A stretch of 64,000 bases of DNA from Parascedosporium putredinis (GCA_949357655.1 CASHTG010000018.1:1922001-1986000), one strand, 5' to 3'; counted from the stretch's first letter, positions 37,499 through 49,377 are shown. Numbers and translations: made by a program. The notes: generated by a model from the letters alone, not told the origin.

Positions 37499-39465
37499 AT
37501 GAGCACAGCTCCCGCTGCGGCGCAAGGGGCGGCTCAGAAAAGCCTCCCCGCCCGCGACGGTGCACCCGGTGATCACAGCTATGAGCGCTCCATATTCGGC
37601 TATCTCACGCATCCCGACGATAGTTACACGCCAAACGGCGTCTACTGGGCCGATCTGCCCCTCCGCCAGCGCATCGCCTTCGTCAACAAGGTCAACAACC
37701 AGGAGGTGAAGAAGGAGTGGAGATCCGTCCGCAAAGCGACCAAGAAGAACCCCTTACGGCCCTTTAGCTGGTACTTCAAGAACGCCGTGCTCCCGGGCGC
37801 TGGGATCGGACTCCAGGGTTACGTCCTCTTCTCCATCGGCAACCTGCACACCCTCTTCGCCTCGGCGTGGCCAGAGTGCTGGAGCGACGATGCGACGCAA
37901 TGCAATGTCAACCTAGTCGCCAGCGTCATGTACCTGGGTATCATTGGCATCACCGTGGGCCAAATCGGGGTTGGCATCATCGGCGATTGGATCGGGAGAA
38001 AGTGGGGTTTGATCCAAGATGCCGTGGTCATGACCTTGGGCCTGGTGATGCTGACGGCGAGCTGGGGCGTCAACCTTCAAGGTTGGGTGATATGCTATGC
38101 GATATCGCTATTTTTCTACGGTTCGTGGTCCCTGTAACCCCCATCCGCACTTCGAATATCACACACTAACTTGGAAAACTTAGGTGTGGGCGTCGGCGGC
38201 GAGTATCCCCTGACAGCCACTGCCGCCATGGAAAATGCCCGGAAGAAAGGCCCCAAGGCGAAGAGGGAGGATAGGTTGCACCGCGGACGCAAAGTGACGC
38301 TAGCCTTTCTGATGCAGGGTTGGGGTCAACTAATCAACCAAGCCGTCCTCATCATCCTCTTGCTCATCTTCAACAGCGGCCACGGCGATCCGCCTTACAC
38401 GAAAAAGGCGGCGCAACTCACGTTTCGCCTCTCCTTCGCCATCCCCGCTCTCGGTACCCTCTGGCTCGTGTATTACCGGATATTTGTCGTCAAGTATCCG
38501 AGCGCCCCTCTCAACGACCTCAAGAAGAAGCGCAACATCACCGGGTACGACGTCAAGTCCCTCCGCCTGATCCTCAAGCACTTCGGGGGCCGGCTCCTCG
38601 CGACCGCTGGCACGTGGTTCTGCAATGATGTGTTTTTCTACGGCAACAAGCTATTCCAGGGTCAATTTATCGCGGTGATTAGCAACAACCCTGATTCGGT
38701 GATGGAGTCTTGGCTTTGGAATCTTCTCAACATTGCGATATCCATGGTGGGATACTACAGCGCGACGCTCTTCATCGATAACAAACTTTACGGGCGGATG
38801 AAGATGCAGCTTATTGGTTTCCTCATGTGCTTCGTCACCTTCATCATTCCCGCCTTCCATTTTGACTACTTTACGAGCCCGGCTGGGATTCACGGTTTCC
38901 AGACCCTTTACTTTCTAAGCTCCTTCTTCATCCAGTTTGGTTCCAACTCGGTCACTTTTCTGGTCGCAGGTGAGGTGTTCCCAACACCCGTACGTGCCAC
39001 AGCCCACGGGTTTTCCGCATCAGTTGGCAAGGCCGGAGCCATGCTCGCATCCGTGCTATTCAACTATATCGATGCGCACACCAAGTTCCTCGTCGTTCCT
39101 TGGTTCGGCCTTGTGGGGATGGTCCTCACGTTCCTGTTCTTGCCTGACACGACTGGCCTCGACTTGCAAGAGCTTGAGCGGCGATGGGAGTATATCCTTG
39201 CGGGAAGGGATGCCGAGTATCACGGAGTCGCAGTCCATCCCGTGCACCTTTCCGTCTGGGAAAGGCTATGGGGGTCGGAAAGCGGTACGACGCCGAGGCG
39301 GACTTTGGCGCCCGGATCCGCGACCTGAGGGAAGAGTGGGTCATGTCGGAGGAGAAGAAGCGCCAGGCGGAGGCACGCGGGGAATCGCCCGAAAGCGACG
39401 AAGAGGAAAATGAATTTAGCGACGAAGTGAGGCGCTACTTTGAACGGACGCGAGTAGGTGCTTAA
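37499..39465 (+). CDS. MFS transporter, phosphate:H+ symporter-like
   Basis: Major-facilitator protein of the sugar/phosphate transporter superfamily, closest by motif to fungal inorganic phosphate or glycerophosphodiester permeases; it would import its substrate across the plasma membrane with protons. Exons are 37499-38120 and 38184-39465 (intron with a GTTCGT donor). The ATG at 37499 is preferred over an upstream in-frame TTG. Visible motifs are Gly-Ile-Ile-Gly-Asp-Trp-Ile-Gly-Arg-Lys-Trp-Gly between helices 2 and 3 (MFS signature), Gly-Val-Gly-Val-Gly-Gly-Glu-Tyr-Pro-Leu-Thr (PHO84-type position), and Gly-Glu-Val-Phe-Pro-Thr-Pro-Val-Arg-Ala-Thr in the C-half. The soluble tail is charged and Glu-rich. 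One G is missing at G5 39270-39274; with it the protein continues to 39465 and has 634 residues. The substrate assignment is by family only. Confidence 0.85.
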
Positions 39466-39815
39466 GAAGCGATTGCCTCTGTTTGGATGATGGGGAAAAA
39501 GAAAAAAGCGAAACCGCCGCCATTTCTTGTCGACGGCTTTCCTTTTATTGCATAGTACATAGTGCGGAGAGGTCCCTCCGTGAGACAGGGTAATGCGTTG
39601 TCGGATAATGGGGCTTGGCAAACTGTTCTAATAACCACGTAAATAATAGATAACTTAATTGAGCATACATAGCCGGCGACTTTTAGAGCATGACTGATAA
39701 ATACGAAATTTGGATTGGCTATATTTTCCCATTTATTTCAAAAGCCGCCAAAACCCTTATCTACCACCCGCTTACACCCTAACTACTTTGACGCACCAGA
39801 CTGCGCGTCCCTAGC
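39466..39815. other. Convergent intergenic spacer
   Basis: 350 bases between the 3' ends of the transporter (+) and the dioxygenase (-). AT-richer DNA with no gene; it presumably holds both transcript ends. Confidence 0.5.
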
Positions 39816-41330
39816 TTACTCGTCATCCTCCTCCACCGGATCCTCTGGCGCGGGCTCTTCAGCGGGAGCATCAGTCTCAGCCGGGGCCTCACCCTCTGTG
39901 GGCGCGGCGGTCTCTTCACAGGCGGGGAGCACGGGGAATCCCGCAGGGGGCTCAGCACCGCCGGGGAAACCTGGGAAACCGCCGCTGGGCAAGCAAGTAG
40001 GGAAGGCGCCGGGACCACCAGGACCGCCAGGACCACCGGGACCACCGGGGAACCCGCCACCAAACCCGCCGTTGGGGTTAGCCTGGCCACCCTCCTTGTA
40101 GAGAGTAGCGGCGGCGGACACCTCGCGGATGTAGCTCGTGTTCACGCCAAAGCTGTACCAGGCGAAGACGCCGTCCTCGACGCTGTCGCCGAGGAGCACG
40201 TACTCGGCCAAGGGGTCGGTGACGGCGGCCTCCTGAGCGAGGATGAAGTCGTTGGCGTTGAGGGTAAGCTGCATCTGGTTGCTGGCGTAGGGCTCAAACT
40301 TTTCGACGTCGGCGATGAGGTCGTCGTCGAAGTACATTTGTCCCACGTGGGCGACGTTGAGATCGACAATGGTGTTGTTTTCGCGAACCTCGGGGTCGAG
40401 GTGGACCATCAGGTGGATGTGGGTGGCGCGGCCCTGGTAGTGGCCGGGGAAGTTGGTCTCGAACTGGGCGGCGCCGTCCTCGTCGGTGGGCTGGTAGCCG
40501 CGGTGGAAGGTGTTGTCGAGGTTGGTGGGGTCGGCCTCGCCCACGCCGTTCATGGCGGATAGGACGCCGCTGTACACACCGGTGGCGTTGCAGTCTATGG
40601 ACATTCAGTTCAATTAGCAAGCTGGAACGGATGTGTAAGGATAGAATAGATTGGGGTTCTCACGCCAGATCTCGAGGTAGGCGCCTTCGATAGGGTCACA
40701 GGTCTCGACATCGATAAGTTGGATATCAACGCCGAGGGGGATACCGGGTTCCTCGTCCACAATGTTCTGTCGTACGAGTCCACCCGCAACGTCTAAATTT
40801 CTCGGGTTAGTCTTCCAATGCTCCCGTCCTTTGAGTAGCCATAGGATGTCAGTCAGGCGGCATGGAGGATCACATACAGAAAGGGCCCTCGGTAACCTCG
40901 GGGTTGAGGATGCAAGATCGGTTTCCGGAGAAGACAATCGAGGTATCAGTCTCAAAGGTGTAATCCTCGTCAGAGTGGTGGGACTTGTTCCATGTCGCAT
41001 CATCTCCGGTGGCCTGGCGGGCTAAAGCCGAGATATAAGAAGTTAGTCATGGCCTTGTCTTGGGTACGGTACCGGTGGGGAGAGACGAGGGTGAAACACA
41101 CCCTTGATGTTGGACCTCTTGCGCAACTTGTGGGTGATCTCGCTGCGGCGCTGGATAGCGCGCTTATCGTGGCCCCGCTTCTTCAACTTGTCCGCGCAGT
41201 GGCTCAGATCAGCTTTGTTGTTCTCGAGGAAGGCTCGGCGGACGGCCATCTCGTGCTCGATATCATGGTCACCGTGGGCTGCCACGAAAGGCACGAGCAG
41301 GAGGGACGAGAGGAGAGACGTGATCTTCAT
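39816..41330 (-). CDS. Secreted intradiol ring-cleavage dioxygenase-like protein
   Basis: Extracellular non-haem Fe(III) dioxygenase-fold protein, related to catechol and protocatechuate dioxygenases, likely acting on plant- or lignin-derived catechols. Exons on the minus strand: 41330-41102, 41021-40878, 40792-40664 and 40594-39816; all phases match and no frame correction is needed, giving 426 residues. A signal peptide (residues 1-18, ending Phe-Val-Ala-Ala-His) is followed by a basic propeptide-like segment with Lys-Arg sites. Iron ligands expected for the fold are visible: Tyr in Gly-Pro-Phe-Tyr, Tyr in His-Arg-Gly-Tyr-Gln-Pro-Thr-Asp, and the two His in Ala-Thr-His-Ile-His. The C-terminus is unusual: a Gly-Gly-Pro collagen-like tract and then an acidic Ala/Pro/Glu tail of about 35 residues. 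It is convergent with the transporter. Confidence 0.9.
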
Positions 41331-42959
41331 GTTGAAAGCGGCTGTACGAGGACGGGTGGGGCTGTTGGCGAGATATTTGATAACTCGGCAGTGTATCTCG
41401 GGAGACAACGATCGGGGCTGAGAGATAGAAGAGAAAAAGAAAAGAAGAAAAAAAAAGGCCATCAAAGGACGAGAACAGACGATGCCTTTTAAGCTCTGAT
41501 AATGCCTCGTCTCCTCGTCTCCTCTTCTCCTCGTCCCCCACTATTCCGAAAAGACGTCAGTGCCCCATCCCGGATCTTGAATATGCGTGAGAAACAGACA
41601 ATGATGTTAGTCCCAGGAAGCAGCGTTGCTTGCCGCGGCTCTAATGGCCTATCGCTACGGCAATGCTACGCGTCCGTTTAATATGCAATCAACGAGGAGA
41701 CGTAATCAGTCGCCTTTGATTGGGCAATGGCGTCGAAGAGCTCCAAACTCCACCAATGTCGACGAGGGCAAGAGACCCCCGGTCGTTCGTCACATCGTTT
41801 ACTGGCTGAATACTCCGAAGGGGCAAGAGGGGCCGCTAAGCTGTGTAAGTGCCAGGGCAGAGGGCCGAGGAAGAAAAAAGCTTGTGCCGCCTTAGTACGC
41901 TGCCCCGCGAATCTATCGCATAGGAGCGTTTAATATGCCGACATGCAATGCCATGGTGAGTCGCAAACGCGTCTCTCGAATTCATCCCAACTTTCCCGCA
42001 ACCCTGGTCCAATACAGAACGCGCGTACTCCCTTCCAGACGCCTTTTTTCCCTCTGACGAATAGCAAGCCACGGAAAGTGGAAAATCATGAGGCCGACCG
42101 GCCCCGCCCAGGCCCCCCACCCCCGCGATGCCGGGGTCCACCCCACCGATGGCGTCCTGCCGAACTTCCGAGTTGTGAGGGCCGGACGTTGGATCTTTCG
42201 CTCCTTGGTAGGGACCAGCCATCCGACGGTATAGTGTCAGCGAGGCCGCTGAGCTCAGCGGTTCCCCCAAAAACCCAAAAGGAGTCTCCTCGGCCGATTC
42301 TCGTTCGCCTACCCCAGATGAGGGATCAGAAAATCTCGCCTCAGGTGATGCCCGTAGTTATTTTCAGTACCCTCCGTCAGGGCAAAAGGGGGGTGGTGGT
42401 TCTGCCGTGTCCGTTTGTGGTCGCTGAACCAGGAATGGTGGATCCTGGCCTCGCTTTTAGCCAGCATGGACTTTCCATTCTTCCCCGCTTTTTTGGGCTG
42501 GCGTGGCCCGATTCTTTGTGTATGTGAAATATGGCGGGTGCATGTTCAATTAATATATGGTTAAATTACGCCAATGGTGGGCCGAACAACCCCATGGTCG
42601 CCCATTTTTAAAAATATTGCCCCTAGTCGAACGACCCTCGGCCTCCTGGAGCCGAAATGAAGACTAGTTGTTCGAATCTGTGGTTCTCAGTCATCGACAC
42701 GGTCCGGCTTCCCATCACGGGGCCATAATGTTCCAGGAATAGCCCTTTCCAAACTCGCCTTATAACGAGCCCACTTCTCCTTCGTCTCTTTGAGACAAAA
42801 GGGAAAGAAAGACTGATTTTTCTTCTTTTTCTCCTTCTTGTATTTCCTTTTTCTTCTCGAGTAACTGGATCTCAACGGGTGCGTGGGACTTCCAGAAGCG
42901 GACTGAAGATCTTAGTGCCAGGACCACCCATTCCCTCGTCACACGTTGGAAAAGGCAAG
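41331..42959. other. Divergent intergenic region
   Basis: About 1.6 kb between the starts of the dioxygenase (-) and the tyrosinase (+). No gene can be supported. Pyrimidine-rich sequence precedes both start codons. Two secreted oxidases of phenolic compounds flank the region, so shared regulation is possible but not shown. Confidence 0.45.
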
Positions 42960-44532
42960 ATGGTGGCGATCAGCTACGTCCTTACGGCGTTGGCGGTGGC
43001 GATCCCTGCCCTTGCGCAGGGTCCGTGTTCCACAATTCGTCAACGACGGGCATGGTTCGTCTTCCCTATCCCTCACAAATGTCTCATACCCTGTGGACAC
43101 TATTAATCCAGCACACTGGTGATCCATCCGGTGTGGGGTGATGGTGCAGGGGACTGTCTCTACGGGTAACTGACAAAGTGGAACCGCAACAGGCATACGC
43201 TGAGCAACAGCGAGAAACGCGCTTACTTGGATGCCGAGGTTTGCTTGCTGGGCAAGGCCCCCAAGTTTGGCTTCGAGGGGGCCAAAAACAGGTTCGAGGA
43301 GCTCCAGGCCGCTCATCAAGTCCAGGCTTATCTCATTCATGGAGTTGTAAGTCAAGCCCTAAATTTTCTCAGAAACCTTGAGGTTGAGAGGCCCCTTCTG
43401 ACTGGCTCTTGTCGGGTGCCGCGGTTAGGGAGCGTTTTTGCCTTTCCACAGATATCTTATGCACGCTCATGAGACCCTGTTGAGGACTGAGTGTGGGTAC
43501 CAGGGAGCGCAACCGTAAGTAAATTCTTCTCTTCTGTATTTCCACTGAATCTCCAAGGAATCTGTTTCTATTGGCACAAGGATGGGTGGCGAGCCTGGTG
43601 AGGAGCAGCGGGCTAACAACAGCGATCTAGATACTGGGATGAGACACGGGATGCCGGTCGCGTCAGTGAGTCCGAGATCCTTGATCCGGACACTGGTTTC
43701 GGAGGAGATGGTGTGGGTGAGAGGGGTTGTATCGCCGACGGACCGTTTGCAGGCTACATCAACAGCATCGGGCCAGGTTATAGGATTACGGATCGCTGCA
43801 TCACACGCTTCGTGAACAACACCCGAAGCTTGATGGCTAGCCCCCGTTTCACCGACAGGTGCCAAGGCATGAATCGATATGTTGACGTGTGGCCATGCCT
43901 CGAGGGAAACCCTCATAATTCGGGCCATGGCGCTATTAGCGGACTGGTAAGCATATCTCCTCGCCCCCCTCCCCACACATACAAGATAAATTTTCTAATC
44001 TGGCGTCATGCCGTATAGATGATGGACCCGATCGCCAGCCCCGGCGACCCCATCTTCTACCTTCATCACACATGGCTCGATAAGCTGTGGTGGGAGTGGC
44101 AGGCCATGGACCTCCCCGACGCCTCACCGACATTGGCGGCCGTAACACCCAGGACGGCTCCGAAGGTTTCCCCGGTGCACCGCCCAACTCTAACGGTCCC
44201 AACGGCGCGAAGCGACGATCCCCGCCGACGGCCCCATCCTCATCTTCCCCGGGGACGGAGGAAACATTGACTGGGACGAGATTGACTGGGAAAAGATTGG
44301 CTTCCCGGCCTCGGCGGTGGAAATGGAGGCCCGATCCAGTTGCCGCCCGGCGTTGACGTTCCCGGAAGCCCTGGAACCTCCCGAGGATGCCGAGCCTCAA
44401 GAGCCCAGGGGTGACCCGGGCGATGTGACCACGTTGAACCACGTCCTGAAGATGTTTGGCCTCGTTCCAGACGCCTTGATCCGAGACGTCATGGATATCG
44501 CCGGAGGCACTCTGTGTTACGAGTACGTCTAA
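42960..44532 (+). CDS. Secreted tyrosinase (type-3 copper oxidase)
   Basis: Binuclear copper enzyme oxidising phenols to quinones. Exons are 42960-43054, 43193-43346, 43429-43514, 43631-43946 and 44019-44532. A signal peptide (residues 1-20, ending Ala-Leu-Ala-Gln) marks secretion. CuA histidines lie in His-Gly-Val and Phe-His-Arg-Tyr-Leu-Met-His-Ala-His-Glu (exons 2-3); CuB in Asn-Pro-His-Asn-Ser-Gly-His-Gly-Ala and Asp-Pro-Ile-Phe-Tyr-Leu-His-His-Thr-Trp-Leu-Asp (exons 4-5). The ending Leu-Cys-Tyr-Glu-Tyr-Val is the usual fungal one. Two one-base losses (C4 at 44114-44117 and C4 at 44220-44223) break exon 5; with both restored the product is 388 residues, in the short-tyrosinase range without a long C-terminal lid domain. 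The stretch around 44320-44400 reads poorly, so a further compensating pair of errors there is possible. Confidence 0.88.
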
Positions 44533-45364
44533 AGCGCTACAACCCAACACATTGACAGGTTCTGGTTTCTCGCCCTCCTTTCTCTTTTTGGGGCCTTCTT
44601 CTCTTCTTCTTTTTATTCTTCTTCTTTCCTTTCTTCTCGCATTTCTCCTCATTTAATCCGCCCGCGCGCGTTGCATAACTTTGAATTGCATGGAAAAAGT
44701 CGAGGAGGATGTACATAGGCATCTTTCTTTTATTCCTCCTGCGGCGAGAAACAGCAAAAGGCATTCTTCTACAACCTTCTTCTTGATGTATCGCATATTC
44801 GAAGCATTTGAATCCTGTACATACGCATCAATTGAAAATAACGCTGAACATTGTTCTTTACACAAAGCCGGTCCTTTTATGAGGCCTCATCACACACAAG
44901 TTTGCTCCCTTGTATTGAGATATGGATTATATCGACGGGTCCCGAGATGCTGCTTCAACGGGGTACTTCGAACAGATAATCACATGGCACGGCGAGACGA
45001 GAGTGCGAAAGATCGATTCTTGTGAAATCCATGGGTTTACTCCATAATATAACAAAACTAAAGAAAATACATGTTCCGTTTATCATCACATCTGTCTTCA
45101 TCGAGTGCCTAAATCTTCCTCAAGAAAGAGGGTGCACTCGACGCCTCCCCAGCACACCAATCCTCATCTATAAGTGCTGGTTGTGTCATCCTGTGAAAGG
45201 GATAGGAGGAAAAGGGGTTGCTTTGATAGGCTGTGTGAGGGGTATCTGAAGGGTGTCCGAATTAGAGTGTCTAGGGCTGGAGAGGGTGCCATGCCAATGA
45301 ATATCGGGATGACTTTGCCGTCCTTTGTGCTTGCGCTCGTGTAACCCAGCTGCCGATGTTCCGG
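44533..45364. other. Convergent intergenic region
   Basis: About 830 bases between the 3' ends of the tyrosinase (+) and the small Gly-rich gene (-). AT-rich with TTCTTCTT runs just after the tyrosinase stop. No gene is seen. Confidence 0.5.
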
Positions 45365-45601
45365 TTACCACCGACCGCCTCGGCGCCCACCGCCGCCGTA
45401 CATTGGACCGCCGCCACCATACCTCGGGCCACCGTGCATATGGCCGCCGTGCATAGGCCGGCCATAGCCCGGACCGCATCCGCCCCCATTCGTCCCATTC
45501 CAGGACTGACGACAATGGGACGAGGACGGACGACATGAACGGGACGCGGGCCCATCATCATGGGGGCCGTACATCTGCCTGCGAGATGTGCCGAAACACA
45601 T
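45365..45601 (-). CDS. Small Gly/His/Met-rich protein (78 residues)
   Basis: A short uninterrupted frame on the minus strand starting Met-Cys-Phe-Gly, a start shared by many small uncharacterised fungal proteins. The second half is low complexity: Gly-Tyr-Gly-Arg-Pro-Met-His-Gly-Gly-His-Met-His-Gly-Gly, then Gly-rich repeats with Met, Tyr and Arg, ending Gly-Gly-Arg-Trp. It has no signal peptide or membrane helix. A CA-rich leader and a TATTTAAA-like element near 45873-45882 lie upstream on the same strand. The closely spaced His and Met residues could bind metal; this is inference. An alternative frame over the middle (Met-Met-Met-Gly-Pro-Arg-Pro ...) is also open, so a one-base error could change the central part. 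The function is not known. Confidence 0.5.
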   Translation of the reverse strand: MCFGTSRRQMYGPHDDGPASRSCRPSSSHCRQSWNGTNGGGCGPGYGRPMHGGHMHGGPRYGGGGPMYGGGGRRGGRW

Positions 45602-48000
45602 TGTGATGTGTAGATTGAGGGGTTGTTAAGAGAATTGGTGGGCCCTGGTGGGATTCGGTAGATGAATGTGTCTTTTGTTTCTGATGGGGGTTATTGTTTG
45701 CGTGTACTGATTGTTTGGCTTGTTTTTGGCTAAGATGTTGCTTTATTGACTGCTTTATTGATGTCTCAATTGAATTCAGATCAGCACGAGGAGAGGATAG
45801 TATGATGCTGTTTCGTATTTTGTGTCTTCTTCAACGTAGAGTGCATTGCTTTTTTACCTGGGAGTTGAGTGTGATTTAAATACCCTCCACCAGAGTGAAG
45901 CTTTTAGCGCATGTTGCCTCTTGCTCCTCTACGCAAATCTGATGACTGCTCTGTGATGCCAAGCATGATGTGATCTCATTGATTACGACGGGCGGGGCCC
46001 CGCCCAACTAGGCGGAGCTGGGCGGAAAAGGGTTGAAGCACTCGAGCCGATCGCCCGCTCGGACGCAGTCCGCCGAACCCTATCCTGCTGCTGGATGCGG
46101 CGCTAACGTACACTGGTCGAGAGGCGTCATCGCTAGCACACCCGCGCCAAACCACAAGGAATTACAAAGTTCAGCGGACCCAGGATCTATTTCTGGTGAG
46201 CGGAGAGGATGGGGAAGCCAGGGGCAGCCCTCCCGCAACTTCTCGTTCATGAATCTCGCCTGGCCTGTCCCACATGCCATTCGCTTCTTCCCGCGAGGCC
46301 TGGGAAAGGGTTCGGCCAAGGCTTGTTGATCGGAAAACTCCGTTGATTTCGTGTCGGTGCCGAACTGAGCCTCAATTTTTTGTGTCGGTTGTCTCATTAT
46401 CCAGTCTGTGGCTCAGCGCTTCATGTGATCGGTGATGGGTCCGTCTCGGGTGTCGCGCGAGGACCGCCCCACCTCCACGTCAGCTCGACTCGGCCCTCGC
46501 TGGGAGCGCCTGTTCAATAGCTCGGAGAAATTCTTGGTGCGATACTCGCGAAATGGCCGCGAAGCGAAGCTCCCTTGGCCGTAGCGCTAGTTTGTTGCTG
46601 CGGTTATCTGCAAACTTTTGATGTGTGGTGCGATGACGGAGGAGCCCGATCTAACGCCTCGTGGATTCGGGGCGCTTAGGAGGAAGCGATCTCAACCCCA
46701 ACATGTGCGGCGAACAAAAAGGCTCCCCAGCTTTCACAATGGAAGCACAGCGCCACTTGAGGTGTACCAGGTCCTTGATCAAGTTTCCATTAGCCTTGTT
46801 GGGAATAGACGAGCATCATGTTCGATAAATATGCGACGGTCTACCAATTCCAACGTCCAGCCACTTGTATCATGACCACTGTGCGTTTAGCACTCGTGCG
46901 CCCCGGAAGACCCAGGCCGCAAGCGCTCTATTAGAACACAATTAATATGATCAAGGCAATTGATTTGTGTTTTGCTCTCCCATTATCAACAGGCGGGCGA
47001 CGACCCAAGGGTTATAAGAGTGGGGAGGATCTTGTTCTCTATCTTGAGGTTTTTAGGTCAAAACTTGCACCTCATTTGTCTGATAGGGAAGCTATGTTAA
47101 AGAGTTCAATGTTGTGACAGTTTGTTATAGATCAGATTCTGATCGATATGGCGGATGACGATATGTGACTTGGGCCTCCATGCATTAAAAGTTCCAGTAA
47201 GAATTTCCATGGTAATGATCAAGACATTCCCTCGAATTCTGGGATGTTATTGATTAGTGGGATAGAAAATGAACAGCTCAAGTAAAAGAGTGCATCATAA
47301 AGCATGTCCGAGTACTCGAAACCAACTTCGCGATCTTCACAACAATTGACTCGAGTTATGGGTTTCCAGTATCAACCGCGTGTCCACTTCAGGTTCAAGC
47401 AAGGACGCGGGTCACGAGATTGATCCAATCCTCTCCTTTTTCGCTCGGAACGCGGTTCCTTGGTTCCGGTTCCGAGCCCAGTCCTGCAGCTCCCCCAGTA
47501 ATCACATTTCCCTCCCCTTTGATTCACTATTGTCAGCACGGAAAACAGAGGGATTATGTAACTGTATTGGCAGTGTGGGGCCATCCAATATCGCCCGTCT
47601 CCATTCATTCATCCATTGTTCAATCACATCGACATGTTAATATATTCGACGCACCGGGTTTCCGGGTTTTCAGCCACCTATTTGCTGTCTTTGCTGGAGG
47701 AATTAGGGAGGTGAAGCGCCGATGAAACTCTGCCGTGCGCAAAGTGCGTAAAAATGCTGGGATGACAGTACGATCATTTCCACGGCTAGATTCAATGCCA
47801 CGTATCAAGAACCAATTTTCCCTTAATCAAGGCCTGGGAAGGGCCCATGAATATGAAGGTAGTCCTCGCCGCCGCCAGTCGCGGCGAGATCTCCCCGCGT
47901 ACTTCTTTGGCCGCACATCTTCCTCGGGGTAGAATATCACCAATTGAACGTACGACGAAGTCGAGAGTCGCGCTTTTCCTTCTTTCTTTTGAAATCAGAT
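45602..48000. other. Intergenic region without a supportable gene
   Basis: About 2.4 kb. The part between roughly 46900 and 47340 is visibly more AT-rich than the surroundings, with no open frame; it may be a decayed element, but no terminal repeats or conserved transposase motifs are seen. The rest holds only short chance frames. Confidence 0.45.
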
Positions 48001-49377
48001 ATGTCGCAGCGTAGTCCTTTCTGGGGCATAAGCCTCCTTTTGCTGTGTGGGCTCTTTTGGCCCCAGCTCGTGACGTCACAGCGTCCCGAAGCGTGCCACG
48101 CCTGCGTGCCGAGCACCACACGCGACGAGCTCGCTCTGGGCATTTATCTCGGCCACAACTACGGGTGAGTCGCCACTGGCCATCGGCGAAACGCCCTTTG
48201 CGTGCGAATATTCGTGCAAGCGAACGAGCCTAGTTTCTAACGATTTAATTATTCGTGATAGCGTGGCGGTCAACTACCTAGACAATGGAACCGCCGTGAC
48301 GCTGGCCAAGGTGTCGGCGCAGCCCGAGTATTCTGAGCTGATAGAGCGCCTCATCAAGACGAGACCAACGGGCGAAGACCGCAGGGATCAGGGCCGCTTC
48401 TCGCCCCTCCTCCGAACCGTCCAGCGAACGCTCGGCTTCGCCACCACGAACGAGACGGCTATCCTAGGCCGTATGGTATCAGATCTTCGGAAAGCGTCCG
48501 AGAAGGCGCTCGGAAGGGGCATTCGGGGGCAAAGAGTCTCCGTGACCGCGCCTTGGCAGCCCGTTTGGAGGGACGAGGACAAGAACGACTGCGACATCAA
48601 CGACGCCCTCTACACCGGAGGCCTGAAGCCCTGGGACCCAGCCTCCCCTGCGCCGCTGTACCTGAGCGAGGTGAGGGCGTCGCTTGGCGCCAGCGGAAGA
48701 ATCTTGTGCGGGAAGTCCTACGGCTGCGAAGGGTTTACTCGCGATCCTGAAGACGTGTCCCAGTACATCTTTTATATCAGGTAAGCAAGGGGACCCTCTT
48801 GACCCGGACGAGAAGAAGAAGGAGAAGAAGAAGAGAAAGAAGTATGGCGACTCTAACACTCTCGTAGCTTCACGAACCAATCGCTCTACACGACCTTTAT
48901 CCAAGGTGGCTGCTTCTACAACTCCCCGGTAGAAACAACGGGAGTGTTGGACGTCAAGCTAGGCCTGAACAACCTCAACGAAGCCTCCCCAGCAAATTCT
49001 GGGACGAGATGAGGAGCGGCTCCTCACGCGCGGCGCCTACTTCAAGCGCTGGATCAAGAGCCGCAACTTCTACACCATCAAGCCCACCATCCTCGTGACG
49101 GGCGAGGCGGCCAACCACCCCGAGCTCGTCCCCATTCTCGAAAAGATCGCGTCGAGGCTGCCCGTGATACTCCCACAGGGCGAAGACGCGGTGGGAGCCC
49201 GACGGGCAACGGTGCCGAGGTGCTGATTTTGGAGGATGCCGTCTCGGCACCGGCGAGGGGGCCGCTCTTTGGTCAAGGATGAAGCTGGAGGAGGGCTCCT
49301 ATTGCAAGACGGCGCAGTGTTGTGAGCGAGCGGAGAAGCCGAAGGAGGGTGGTGACAAGGAACGCGAGGAGCTGTGA
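48001..49377 (+). CDS. Secreted Hsp70/actin-ATPase-fold-like protein, Cys-rich C-terminus
   Basis: Exons are 48001-48164, 48262-48780 and 48868-49377. A signal peptide (residues 1 to about 27) is followed by Leu-Gly-Ile-Tyr-Leu-Gly-His-Asn-Tyr-Gly-Val-Ala-Val, which sits where Hsp70-like proteins carry the first phosphate loop (Gly-Ile-Asp-Leu-Gly-Thr); here the catalytic Asp is Tyr. A later Ile-Leu-Val-Thr-Gly-Glu-Ala-Ala-Asn-His-Pro matches the adenosine-loop position, and an Ala-Arg-Gly-Ala-Ala-Leu motif follows, as in the fungal Hsp70-like family. The C-terminus has four Cys in a short stretch. Four one-base losses (C4 48987-48990, near 49004-49008, C3 49198-49200, G5 49257-49261) must be restored; the total is then divisible by three, 398 residues. 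The family assignment is moderate; loss of key loop residues suggests that it may not hydrolyse ATP. Confidence 0.6.

Noticed and set aside
46900..47340. AT-rich stretch as a transposon relic with repeat-induced mutation
   Set aside because: There are no terminal repeats, target-site duplication or transposase/reverse-transcriptase motifs, and I cannot measure dinucleotide bias reliably by eye.
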